DNA of 64,000 nt from Nonomuraea typhae. Lineage in GTDB: Bacteria > Actinomycetota > Actinomycetes > Streptosporangiales > Streptosporangiaceae. This document shows, piece by piece, positions 1-7,639 of the stretch. Within the stretch, counting starts at the first letter, position 1; each line of letters begins with the position of its first letter. Both the position numbers and the translations under genes were made by a program. Where the stretch lies: positions 1-64,000 of the forward strand of contig NZ_VRLV01000010.1 of assembly GCF_009760925.1 (NCBI RefSeq). Reading direction: 5' to 3'. The notes below the pieces were generated by a model. That model made no database searches. It was not told the origin of the DNA and saw nothing but the letters and a program-made list of their open reading frames with translations.

Positions 1-1
1 C

Positions 2-115
2 ATCAACCGACTCAAACGCCACCGAGCCCTGGCCACCCGCTACGACAAGCTCGCGGTCCGCTACCAAGCCAGCGTGCACGTAGTCGCCATCAACGACTGG
101 CTCACCCGACTTTGA
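2..115 (+). CDS. IS5-type transposase, C-terminal end only
   Basis: The first 37 codons read as the end of an insertion-sequence transposase. The window opens mid-codon and the frame runs to TGA at 113-115. The terminal segment ends in NDWLTRL, and the motif LATRYDKLAVRY is typical of IS5-family (IS1647-like) transposases from actinomycetes. Only the C-terminus is in view, so whether the gene is intact is unknown. It lies directly upstream of a broken integrase gene and may mark the point where an older element was interrupted. Confidence 0.6.
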   Translation: MNRLKRHRALATRYDKLAVRYQASVHVVAINDWLTRL

Positions 116-602
116 AACACGTCCTAGGAGCGACAGGCGTGTCGCGTGCCCACTCAGGGTTCCTAGATCACCTGGCAAATCGCAGGCGGTCGCTTTGCGT
201 CGCTTCGCGCGGATGCCTGCACATAGGGCTTCGCGCGTGCTCGCGGACGTCGACGGATTGACCAAACCTTGCCATGCGGGATGGTCCGATTTCGTGGCTG
301 GCGGCAGGTATTTGGACTGGTGACAGGATCTTCGCCGTTGATCGCCGGATACCGGCAACGGTGTGCCGGTCCGGGCTGGGGTGGTGGTCGTGAAATTGCG
401 GAACGGCGACAGGCGATCGGATTGGGCTTGACCGATGCCGTGCAGGTGGGCGTCGATACACCCCCGCCCAACAGGACATGCATCAGCCCCGGCGTTGGTC
501 AGAACCGTGCTCGCCGCACGCCCGGCTGCGCCCGTGGCTGTGCTGTGCGTGGTTCATGCCCTGGGGCGGGAGAAGACAGCACAGGATGAGGGGAGAAAGG
601 CG
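116..602. other. Gene-poor stretch after the IS
   Basis: No reading frame here combines a plausible ribosome-binding site with protein-like composition; the open frames in both strands look like GC-driven shadows. The stretch probably contains the end of the insertion sequence and the promoter of the integrase gene that starts at 603. Confidence 0.4.
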
Positions 603-2168
603 ATGGCTGACGGCACCACCTACAAGCGGTGCTCCTGCACCGGAACCGACGGCAAAGCACTGGGGCAGAAATGCACCAAGCTACGGCGCCCCGGCGGCGG
701 CTGGAGCCACCGGCACGGCATCTGGAGCTACCAGATCGAACTGCCCGCCACCGCGGAGGGAAAACGCCGGGGCCCGCTGCGGCGCAGCGGCTTCGCCACC
801 CAGGACGCCGCCAACGACCAGCTGGCACAGGTACGCGAACTCCTCGCGCTGGCCGAGCCCAGCGAGCTGACCGTCCGCAATCAGATCGCGGATCTGATCA
901 AGAGGACGCTGGCCGAGACCGACGTTCTGCCCAGCGTGGAGGTGACCCGCCGCAAGATCCGCACCCGCCAAGACCTGACCCAGGAGATGACGGTCGCACA
1001 ATGGCTGGAGGAGTTCCTCAAGCGCAAGCGGAAGATCGAAGAAACGACCCGGCGCTCCTACGAAGGTCACATCAGGCTGTATCTGACCCCCTATCTGGGC
1101 CATATCCGGCTGGATCGGCTCAAGGTCGGGGACGTGGCCGGGATGTTCGAGCAGATCGAGGAGTTCAACGACGTCATCGCCGAGCGGCGCGCCAGCGCGG
1201 AGCGTGAGGTGCGGGCCAGCGTCAAGTATCGGCGGCCGGTCAGCACGGCCACCATGCACAGCATCCGGGCGACGCTCCGGCATGCGCTGAACCTGGCCAT
1301 CCGCCAGGATCGGCTGATCGACTTCAACCCCGCCGCCGTGCTGGAGATGCCGGCCAAGACCCGGCCCAAGGCGCTGGTGTGGACCCGGGAGCGGGTCGAG
1401 GAATGGCACCGCGCCTTCCGCGACTACCGCACAGCCGAGAGAGCGCGCCGTGGCGGACGGCGCATCGATCCGATCGACGCCTACATCCGGGTGCCGCGCC
1501 CATCAGCGGTCATGGTGTGGACGCCGGAGCAGACCCGGCTGTTTCTCGAAGAAGCCGGCCGGCACCGGCTGTTCGCCCTGTACAAGCTGATCACCCTTCG
1601 AGGGCTACGACGCGGCGAGGCATGCGGGCTGCGCTGGAAAGACCTCGACCTCGACGCCGGAACCGCGCACATCGCCTGGCAACTGGTGCAACTGGCCGGG
1701 CGCGTACACGAGGGCAGGCCCAAAACCGACGCCTCCATGCGCACCATCGCCCTGGACGCCGGAACCATCGCGACCTTGCGCGCCCACCAGCGCCGTCAAC
1801 ACGAGGAACGGCTCGCAGCAGGAGAAGCGTGGAAAGGCACCGGCTTCGTCTTCACCCAATCCGACGGCGATCGCCTCCACCCGCAGCACGTGTCCGACCA
1901 ATTCCTGTGGCTGGCCTACCTGGCCGGACTGCCACCCATCTGACTCCATGACCTACGGCACGGCGCGGCGTCGTTGATGCTGGCGGCGGGCGTGGAGATC
2001 AAAGTGGTGCAGGAGACGCTCGGGCACACCTCCAGCGCCTTCACCGCCGACACCTACACCTCCGTCTTCCCCCAAGTGGCCAAGGCCGCGGCGGAGAAAA
2101 CCGCCGCGCTGCTGCTCGGCGACGACGACCAGCAAGAACAGGGCACACTGCTGCAGCTCCACATCTGA
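603..2168 (+). pseudogene. int: Tyrosine integrase broken by one TGA codon
   Basis: ATG at 603 follows the ribosome site gaggggagaaagg. The N-terminus has the Cys-containing YKRCSC start and a Gly/Arg-rich zone typical of actinomycete element integrases, then an Arm domain, core-binding domain and catalytic domain (LRRGEACGLRW with the first Arg). Codon 447 (1941-1943) is TGA. The same frame then continues without interruption through HDLRH (449-453), LGHT (472-475) and the nucleophile context DTYTSV (Tyr484) to a stop at 2166-2168. A single CGA-to-TGA change explains this. The truncated 446-residue product would lack HxxR, His and Tyr and so be inactive unless the stop is read through. The gene ends 232 bp from the displaced tRNA fragment, the usual place for an integrase, so it is best read as a relic of an earlier occupant of the tRNA-Arg site. 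Confidence 0.85.
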
Positions 2169-2399
2169 CCGACGCGAGCATGTCTGACCGGATGGAAGAA
2201 CGGCCTCGTCTCGCCGCAAGCACGGCGGAACGGGGCCGTTCCTCTGCCCACTGCCCCGGCGTACAGCACGCCGGAGGGCATGTTGATCATGGTGTGTACG
2301 CGGTTGGTACGGGCGAGCACCGCGCGAGCACGGATGCCCTAGAACTGTGTTCCACAGAGGGCAAGCGATGCGCGTTTCCGCAGGTCAACGGCATGATCA

Positions 2400-2445
2400 A
2401 AGCGCGCCCTGCAGGATTCGAACCTGCGACCGTCGGATTAGAAGT
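2400..2445 (+). repeat. attL: attL: displaced 3' half of tRNA-Arg
   Basis: This is a 46-bp copy of the 3' half of the tRNA-Arg(UCU) gene, read on the minus strand, from just beyond the discriminator base to the anticodon loop. It is identical to 39807-39852. Identity stops in the anticodon loop, a common crossover point for tyrosine integrases. Since the intact tRNA is at the right end, this is the left junction of element 1. It is also the old tRNA boundary of the element represented by the broken integrase at 603-2168. Confidence 0.92.
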
Positions 2446-2537
2446 TCTAGGCGTGGGGTTCCTGGAGGGCCCCCCAGAGCCGCTTCGCTGTTCACCGAAC
2501 CTCCAGGACCCTCCAGGCACCTAGGGGACTACCCGGC

Positions 2538-2560
2538 CGTTGCTACACCCGTTGCTGCAC
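2538..2560 (+). repeat. Left arm-type integrase sites (two CGTTGCT repeats)
   Basis: CGTTGCTACAC at 2538-2548 and CGTTGCTGCAC at 2550-2560 are direct repeats 12 bp apart. The same pair with the same 12-bp spacing occurs just inside attR at 39737-39759. Matching repeats on both sides of an att core are what arm-type binding sites of a lambda-like integrase look like. The binding itself is inferred. Confidence 0.65.
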
Positions 2561-2579
2561 AGGACGGCCACTCCCCCGG

Positions 2580-2822
2580 CTACTTCTTCTTCGGCACACC
2601 ACCCCTCGGAGCAGGCTCGATGCCGTTGTCCCGAGCGAGCTTTCTTACGTGCGCAGCAGTGAAGGGTGAGTGCTCCACCACGTCGGTGGGGCGCTTGCCG
2701 GCCTTTAGGGCGGCGACGACGTCGTCCACGACTTCCTGTTGCGCCTCGTCGTGCGCGGCCTTGGTGTCGCGGTATCGGCGGGTGCTCTCGTCGAGCTTGT
2801 CGAGTGGGTCCATCTGGGCCAT
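2580..2822 (-). CDS. Small HTH-like protein of unknown role
   Basis: This 80-residue charged protein has a helical N-terminal half, then SPFTAAHVRKLARDNG, which resembles a helix-turn-helix recognition region, and a Lys-rich tail. It is the first gene inside attL and is divergent from the transfer operon at 2989. Two dyads lie in the shared upstream region. A local DNA-binding regulator is likely but not proven. The ribosome site is weak, so the start (ATG at 2822, or the ATG three codons later) is uncertain. Confidence 0.6.
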   Translation of the reverse strand: MAQMDPLDKLDESTRRYRDTKAAHDEAQQEVVDDVVAALKAGKRPTDVVEHSPFTAAHVRKLARDNGIEPAPRGGVPKKK

Positions 2823-2836
2823 GCCAAACAGGCTAG

Positions 2837-2910
2837 CGCAAGTCTCTTGCGATTCCTACTGGCGTTCTCTACTCTGGAGTCAAGAGCAATCGCCACATAG
2901 AAGCGATTGC
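2837..2910. promoter_or_regulatory. Divergent promoter region with two dyads
   Basis: CGCAAG-tct-CTTGCG lies at 2837-2851, and GCAATCGC/GCGATTGC with a 9-nt spacer lies at 2886-2910. Both fall between the small HTH-like gene (minus) and the transfer operon (plus). They are candidate operators for that HTH protein; no binding data can be read from sequence. Confidence 0.45.
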
Positions 2911-2988
2911 GGTAAGCGGTTAGACGGCCCCCGCCGTGCGACTCCACCGCAGGACGAGGGCCTGGACCGGGAAGAGAGCTCCCAGCTT

Positions 2989-3564
2989 ATGAACGATCGT
3001 ACGACCCTCAATGACGAGGCCGCCCGCACCACCGGCCGTGCCGATGCCGAGACGGCGCAGCCGCGCGCGAAGTACGACCGCACCCGTTACGCAGACGGGT
3101 ACGGCCCGCAGGTCCCCGAGGCGTGGGAAGACAAGGCGTACCGCGAGGGCTTCGCTGCGGCGAACAAGGTCCGCTTCCAGTACGTGGGCATGGCGAAAGC
3201 GCGCGAGAACGAGCGCGACGACGAGGCCGCCTACTGGTTGGAGAGCCACCCGTGCCCGGAGTGGTGCTCCCGTGCCCTGCACCTGGGCAGTGACCACCCC
3301 ACCGACCGCATGCATGACAGCGCCATCGGGTTCGTCTCGCTGAACACGATGGAGCCCGAGGTGTACCCCGACCCGGACCGGTTCGGCGCTCCGCAGGTGA
3401 ACTTCCAGCTGACCCAGCACTACCGCGAGGTCGAGCCGCGCATCTACGTCAGCAACAGCGCCCAGGACTTGAACCTGTACGCCTCGCTCGACGAGGCGGA
3501 GCAGTTCGCGAACGCCCTGCTGACCCTCGTCGCCCGTGGGCGCGGAGAGGGCAGCCCCACATAG
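2989..3564 (+). CDS. DUF6907-like protein
   Basis: A 191-residue protein starts at ATG 2989 behind GGGAAGAGAG. Its central part, CPEWCSRALHLG followed by HPTDRMHDS, has the Cys/His spacing of the DUF6907 family common on actinomycete plasmids and integrative elements. The C-terminal third (LDEAEQFANALL) resembles the end of such proteins. Function is unknown. It is the first gene of the plus-strand transfer module and is closed by a strong hairpin at 3571-3606. Confidence 0.7.
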   Translation: MNDRTTLNDEAARTTGRADAETAQPRAKYDRTRYADGYGPQVPEAWEDKAYREGFAAANKVRFQYVGMAKARENERDDEAAYWLESHPCPEWCSRALHLGSDHPTDRMHDSAIGFVSLNTMEPEVYPDPDRFGAPQVNFQLTQHYREVEPRIYVSNSAQDLNLYASLDEAEQFANALLTLVARGRGEGSPT

Positions 3565-3570
3565 CCGAAC

Positions 3571-3606
3571 GGCCCTCAGCCGGTGCGTCAACACCGGCTG
3601 AGGGCC
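3571..3606 (+). terminator. 15-bp perfect hairpin after DUF6907-like gene
   Basis: GGCCCTCAGCCGGTG and its reverse complement are separated by a 6-nt loop and begin 7 bp after the stop codon. There is no clear U-tract. In high-GC actinomycetes such hairpins can terminate or protect mRNA; here one may tune expression of the downstream transfer genes. Confidence 0.6.
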
Positions 3607-3642
3607 TGGACCAATCCACCTGACGTAACCAGGGGAGAGATC

Positions 3643-3720
3643 GTGACCACGAAGGTACAGCAGTTCGCCACGCCGGATGAGCGGCGGCAGGTGTACGCCG
3701 GAACGGAGGCGTACGCGTGA
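3643..3720 (+). CDS. 25-residue micro-ORF in the transfer operon
   Basis: GTG at 3643 follows an excellent ribosome site (aggggagaga) and the frame ends in TGA at 3718-3720, overlapping the GTG start of the next gene. The peptide is hydrophilic and unlike anything I can name. Strong ribosome site plus stop-start overlap argue that it is translated, possibly to couple translation of the next gene. Confidence 0.5.
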   Translation: MTTKVQQFATPDERRQVYAGTEAYA

Positions 3721-3893
3721 CCGCGCACAACTACCCCTTGCGCCTCGATGGCGATGACCCGCGTTTCAACTTCGGGCTTCTCTACGACATGTCCCTGTTG
3801 CTGGAGAGCGCCGGGTACCCGCGCCTGACGGGCGACGACGTCGTGTCCCTGAGACAGGCCCTCTACGGGTTCCTGTACGGCCCCCGCACCTGA
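3717..3893 (+). CDS. 58-residue AICE-type small protein
   Basis: GTG at 3717 overlaps the preceding stop. The sequence has the pattern DPRFNFGLLYDMSLLLESAG followed by QALYGFLYG. As I recall, similar small proteins sit upstream of DUF2637 and traB genes on actinomycete integrative elements. Function unknown. A hairpin (3900-3937) separates it from the next gene. Confidence 0.6.
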   Translation: MTAHNYPLRLDGDDPRFNFGLLYDMSLLLESAGYPRLTGDDVVSLRQALYGFLYGPRT

Positions 3894-3899
3894 TGAGCC

Positions 3900-3937
3900 G
3901 GTCCCCGGCCTGGCGACCCTACCGCCGGCCGGGGACC
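3900..3937 (+). terminator. 11-bp hairpin upstream of DUF2637-like gene
   Basis: GGTCCCCGGCC pairs with GGCCGGGGACC across a 16-nt loop, between the stop at 3893 and the ribosome site at 3950. No U-tract. It is the second strong hairpin in about 330 bp of the transfer operon. Confidence 0.5.
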
Positions 3938-3962
3938 TCAACCGATCCCAAGGAGATCGATC

Positions 3963-4877
3963 GTGAACGAATGCTCCCATGACCTCCTTGCCCTCAACGA
4001 GGGCAAGGAGGTCGAGCCCATCCCGACCGCGAGCCCGCCCGGCCGTATCTGGGCGATCGGGGTGCTGGTGCTGTCGGCGCTTGTGTCGATGAGCATGAAC
4101 ACCTGGCACGCATGGAATGCCACCAGCCTGCCCAAGCCCCTCGCCGTCCTGTACGGCGTCGCACCCGTGGCGCTGGCCGCGATGCAGTCTCATGCCGTCG
4201 CGCTTCGAGCGCTGCGCAAGGAAGAGGTCGGCGCGTTCCGGAAGGGCCTCACGTTCGCCCTGGTGCTCGGCGGTCTCGGGCTGTCGTTCCTGGGGATCTA
4301 CGACCTGTTGCGGCATGCCGTACCTGACCCGATCCCGGCCGTACCTCTGCACGAGCCCGCGGTGTTCTTCTCGATCGTGCTCGACGTGATGGCGCTGGCC
4401 GCTCTGCACGAGCTGCTGCGTGAGTCTCCGGCGTTCGCGAGTGCCGCGCTGGCCACCGTCCCGGCTGTACCTGCACCCGTGGCAGTCTCGCCCACGGTTG
4501 AGGGTGAGAGGGCCACCGAGACACCCGCCATCACTTCGGCATCTCCCGAAGTGATGGCGCCGGAAGCACCGTCCGCGCCCGCTGTACCTGACCCGATCGA
4601 GGGTGTACCTGCGCAGGTCAGCCACCAAGTAGCTATCAGCAACTCGGTACCTGCTGTCGCGGCTGCCGACCCTCTGTTTAGCCACCAGGAACGGCCCGGT
4701 ACAGAGTCCGTGTACGACGACCCGCTTCGCGGAGAGGCGCTCAAGCAGTACCTTCCCGATCTCCTGCAAGGTGGTCTTCCCACCGTCCGGACGATCAAGG
4801 ATCAGATGTCGGTAGGTACAGATCGCGCCCGCGGCCTGCAGGCTTACCTCGGGCGGCTCGTGGAGGCATCCCAGTGA
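3963..4877 (+). CDS. DUF2637-like membrane protein of the transfer module
   Basis: GTG at 3963 follows AAGGAG. The 304-residue protein has hydrophobic segments near residues 28-48, 60-77, 94-115 and 130-147, then a long Ala/Pro/Val-rich tail with repeated VPA-type motifs and a helical C-terminus (LPDLLQGGLPTVRTIKDQM) that may be a small winged-helix or adaptor region. DUF2637 membrane proteins are typical neighbours of traB on actinomycete conjugative elements and are often treated as spread-type proteins. Its stop overlaps the next start. Confidence 0.7.
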   Translation: MNECSHDLLALNEGKEVEPIPTASPPGRIWAIGVLVLSALVSMSMNTWHAWNATSLPKPLAVLYGVAPVALAAMQSHAVALRALRKEEVGAFRKGLTFALVLGGLGLSFLGIYDLLRHAVPDPIPAVPLHEPAVFFSIVLDVMALAALHELLRESPAFASAALATVPAVPAPVAVSPTVEGERATETPAITSASPEVMAPEAPSAPAVPDPIEGVPAQVSHQVAISNSVPAVAAADPLFSHQERPGTESVYDDPLRGEALKQYLPDLLQGGLPTVRTIKDQMSVGTDRARGLQAYLGRLVEASQ

Positions 4878-5071
4878 ACCGTCTCAGACTGATCCTCTTC
4901 CGCGCGGCGCTGCTCGTCCTCCTCACGCTGGCCGTGTTCGGGCATGTGCTCGTGCTGGTGCTCGGGGCGCTCGACGCGCTCGTCACCGCGTTCGTGGGTG
5001 TGCCGCGCCTGTCGTACGCCTCGGGCCGCCTCGTGCGGGTCGTGGCCGCCACTTGGAAGGAGAGCCTGTGA
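4874..5071 (+). CDS. Small one- or two-span membrane protein
   Basis: A 65-residue protein starts with GTG at 4874, overlapping the previous stop. Residues 8-40 are strongly hydrophobic, with a basic C-terminal tail (GRLVRVVAATWKESL). Position between a DUF2637-like gene and the translocase suggests a transfer-accessory or spread protein; no family recognised. Confidence 0.55.
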   Translation: MNRLRLILFRAALLVLLTLAVFGHVLVLVLGALDALVTAFVGVPRLSYASGRLVRVVAATWKESL

Positions 5072-5451
5072 GCGAGCGGCCGGGCCGGGCTCGTATCCCG
5101 GAGCTGTCATCGATTCCCTGGGAAGGGCCCAAGTCGATCACGCAGTACGCGCGCAACGGCCGGGACCTGTGCCGGGACCTCACGCAGGAGTTCGAGCTGG
5201 GCGCCGATGAGCTGTACGCGGTGCTGGTGCGCTCGTTCAAGGGGCACGCTTTGCTGGCCATCGTCGGCGCTCCGGACGTGCGGCTGCGCGCCAGGCGGGT
5301 GGTGAAGCGGCTGAAGCGCGCCGCCGAGCTGCAAAAGGGCGCCGGGGTGGAGCTGGTGAAGTTCCACGCCCAGTTCCGCAAGGAGTTCGTGGACATCCTG
5401 CCGCAGGCCAAGCCGGACAAGCGTAGGACCGCCTGGAAGTGGGAGGACTGA
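5068..5451 (+). CDS. Transfer-operon protein of unknown function
   Basis: GTG 5068 was chosen over TTG 5053 because AAGGAGAG (5057-5064) sits correctly upstream and the start overlaps the preceding stop. The 127-residue product is soluble and basic at the C-terminus (KPDKRRTAWKWED). A helical middle contains RLRARRVVKRLKRAAEL. It is coupled to the translocase gene (TGATG overlap at 5449-5453) and may be an adaptor or DNA-binding partner, but that is inference. Confidence 0.6.
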   Translation: MSERPGRARIPELSSIPWEGPKSITQYARNGRDLCRDLTQEFELGADELYAVLVRSFKGHALLAIVGAPDVRLRARRVVKRLKRAAELQKGAGVELVKFHAQFRKEFVDILPQAKPDKRRTAWKWED

Positions 5452-7457
5452 TGGCCAGCAAGGAGCTGGTGCCGGTACAGGAGGAGTCCTCCCTGGCCAA
5501 GGTGACGGCCAGGGAGGTGTCCAAGCTCGTGTCCCTGACCACCCCATGGATGGTCGGGGCGTTCGCGTTCGGCCTCGCCACCGCACTCCACTTCATCCTC
5601 TACAGCCCGGACACGATCGCGGGCTGGTCGAGCCTCACCACGATCTGCGTGCTCGTGCTGACCGGCGTGACCTACGGGCAGTCGCACGCCCGCGGCCCAT
5701 GGGGGAAGACGCACACCACGCTGTCCACGTTCCTGGCCGGGATGTGGACGGTGTCCATCGTCATCTCCGGCCCCGGCCATCCCATCCTGTGGAGGCTCGG
5801 CGTCCTGGGCGGCATCACCATGGCCCTGTCGTGGAACATCCGGACGGTCATCAGGATCAAGGGCTGGGATCAGCCGGGGGCGATCACCGACCCGCTGTCG
5901 TTTCTGTTCGGGCAGGGTGCCGAGAAGGCGGGCATGCGGAACGTCGAGGCCAAGACGGTCAAGGCGACCGCGCACAAGGTCGAGGGTGAGGTGCAGCTCG
6001 ACGACGGCCGCCAGATCGCCGAGGACCTGCAGAAGAAGGTCGCCTACGTCGAGTCGGGGATCGGGCTGCCGCCCGGCTCCATCGTGGCCAGCATCGACCC
6101 CGACCGCGCCGACAAGGCAAAGGTGGTCATCTCCGATCCGCGCGTGATGAAGCACCCCATCGCGTGGGACGGGTCGTCCCGGCCGGGCCTGTCGATCGCG
6201 GACCCGCTACGGATCGGGCTGTGGCAGGACCTCGACGAGATCGAGTACGTCATCGTCGGCCACCACCTGCAGATCATGGGACAGTCCGGCGCGGGCAAGA
6301 GCATCGGCGGGGCGTGGAACATCCTGGCCGAGGTCGTCACCCGCTACGACGTCGCGGTGTTCGCCGGCGACATCACCAAGGGTAAGCAGACGCTCGGCCC
6401 GCTGGAGGAGGCGCTGCACCGGTTCGAGACGACCAAGGCCGGAGTCAAGCAGATGATCCGGGACCTGCAGTCGAAGGTGAAGGAGCGTACCGACTACCTG
6501 GCGTCGAAGAACCTCACCAAGTGGAAGAAGGGGTGCGGGCTCACCTACTGGCTGATCTGGTTCGAGGAGTTCCCCGACATCTTCGACTGCCTGTCAGACA
6601 AGGAGCAGGAACTCTTCCTCAGCATGCTGAAGGCGGTTCGGTCGGCGGGCGGCACGATCGTCATGAGTCTGCAGCGCTCCGACTACACGCAGATGCCCAC
6701 GCTTGCCCGAGGTCAGCTCGCGAAGATGTGCTTCGGCGTCGAGAGCGCCCAGGACGCCGGGTTCGGCCTGTCGGAGCGGCAGCAGGACGCCGAGTGCCGT
6801 CCGGAGGTGTGGGCCAACGGCCAGCCCGGCATGGCCTACCTGGACGCCCCCACTCTGCCGGAGGGCCGGTTCGCGATGCCCGGCCGAACCTACGCGTGGG
6901 GCATCGACGCGCGAGGAGAGTTCGACGACGAGGCGGCGGTGGCGGCGATGCGGGCGCACGCCGCCGACTGGCCCGCCAGCGCCAAGCCGGTGGATGCCAC
7001 CACAGCGGAGGTGTCTCGGCTGTCGTCTGGCGCAGCGCTGGCCGCCCCGGCGTCCGCGCTGGAGGCCGACAGCGACGACGAAGACGATGAAGAGGTGAAG
7101 AACGTGGCCAGCGAGTACCTGGAGACCGACGACCCTGACCCCGAGGTGACCGCAGACATCGACGACGAGATCCCCGACCTGGAGGAGGGAGACCCGCCAC
7201 TGTCGTTCGCCCCGCCGGAGAAAACCATGACACCCGAGGAGCGCGGCGCGGTCCTCATCGCACGCCTGCAAGAGCTGTGGGACAACGGGGCTCGAACGGT
7301 CAGCACGGGCGACTTTAAAGCCCTGTGGGAGACCACGGATATCTCACGGGCATGGTTCCAAAAGCACCTCAAGAAGCTCGCTGAGGCGGGCGTCGTCGGG
7401 GCCTATGACGAGGACCGGCAGTGCTACGCGCTGGAGGAGCGGCCGAACCTTTCTTGA
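5451..7457 (+). CDS. traB: TraB/FtsK-like DNA translocase
   Basis: ATG at 5451 overlaps the previous stop. The 668-residue protein begins with about three hydrophobic segments (residues 26-110). These are followed by a P-loop ATPase: Walker A GQSGAGKS (277-284) and Walker B LIWFEE (368-373). The C-terminus (about 590-668) is a winged-helix domain after an acidic linker. This is the layout of Streptomyces TraB proteins, membrane-anchored FtsK/SpoIIIE-type pumps that move double-stranded DNA between mycelial cells and recognise 8-bp repeats through the winged helix. Chromosomal FtsK is longer and has four membrane spans. The gene sits after a DUF2637-like gene and is followed by a cluster of 8-bp repeats at 7462-7587. 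No relaxase was seen, as expected for this single-protein transfer system. Confidence 0.85.
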   Translation: MASKELVPVQEESSLAKVTAREVSKLVSLTTPWMVGAFAFGLATALHFILYSPDTIAGWSSLTTICVLVLTGVTYGQSHARGPWGKTHTTLSTFLAGMWTVSIVISGPGHPILWRLGVLGGITMALSWNIRTVIRIKGWDQPGAITDPLSFLFGQGAEKAGMRNVEAKTVKATAHKVEGEVQLDDGRQIAEDLQKKVAYVESGIGLPPGSIVASIDPDRADKAKVVISDPRVMKHPIAWDGSSRPGLSIADPLRIGLWQDLDEIEYVIVGHHLQIMGQSGAGKSIGGAWNILAEVVTRYDVAVFAGDITKGKQTLGPLEEALHRFETTKAGVKQMIRDLQSKVKERTDYLASKNLTKWKKGCGLTYWLIWFEEFPDIFDCLSDKEQELFLSMLKAVRSAGGTIVMSLQRSDYTQMPTLARGQLAKMCFGVESAQDAGFGLSERQQDAECRPEVWANGQPGMAYLDAPTLPEGRFAMPGRTYAWGIDARGEFDDEAAVAAMRAHAADWPASAKPVDATTAEVSRLSSGAALAAPASALEADSDDEDDEEVKNVASEYLETDDPDPEVTADIDDEIPDLEEGDPPLSFAPPEKTMTPEERGAVLIARLQELWDNGARTVSTGDFKALWETTDISRAWFQKHLKKLAEAGVVGAYDEDRQCYALEERPNLS

Positions 7458-7461
7458 TCCC

Positions 7462-7587
7462 GTGGCCCCTCGCCGGGCCGGGGCGGGGGGCTGGGGGAGG
7501 GTGTTACAGGTCGAGGAGGGGGCCACGGACGCGTGGCCCCTCGTGGCCCCCATGCGTGGCTCCCCACTGTGGCCCCCGCGTGGCCCC
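7462..7587 (+). repeat. Cluster of 8-bp GTGGCCCC repeats, candidate clt
   Basis: GTGGCCCC occurs at 7462-7469, 7533-7540, 7543-7550, 7569-7576 and 7580-7587. One near-copy (GTGGCTCC) is at 7556-7563 and one inverted copy at 7519-7526. The last five forward units are spaced 10-13 bp apart. The inverted copy and the unit at 7533 also form an 8-bp hairpin. Streptomyces TraB proteins bind clusters of 8-bp direct repeats (the clt or TRS locus), often adjacent to traB. Position, unit length and number fit; binding is inferred. A terminator role for the hairpin is possible as well. Confidence 0.6.
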
Positions 7588-7639
7588 TTCCGTGCAAGAT
7601 CAAAAAGTGGAGTGCGTGTAACCCACGCGCAGCCGCGCG

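Noticed and set aside
2180..2524. Plus-strand frame across attL
   Set aside because: Runs through the tRNA fragment and lacks a ribosome site; not protein-like.
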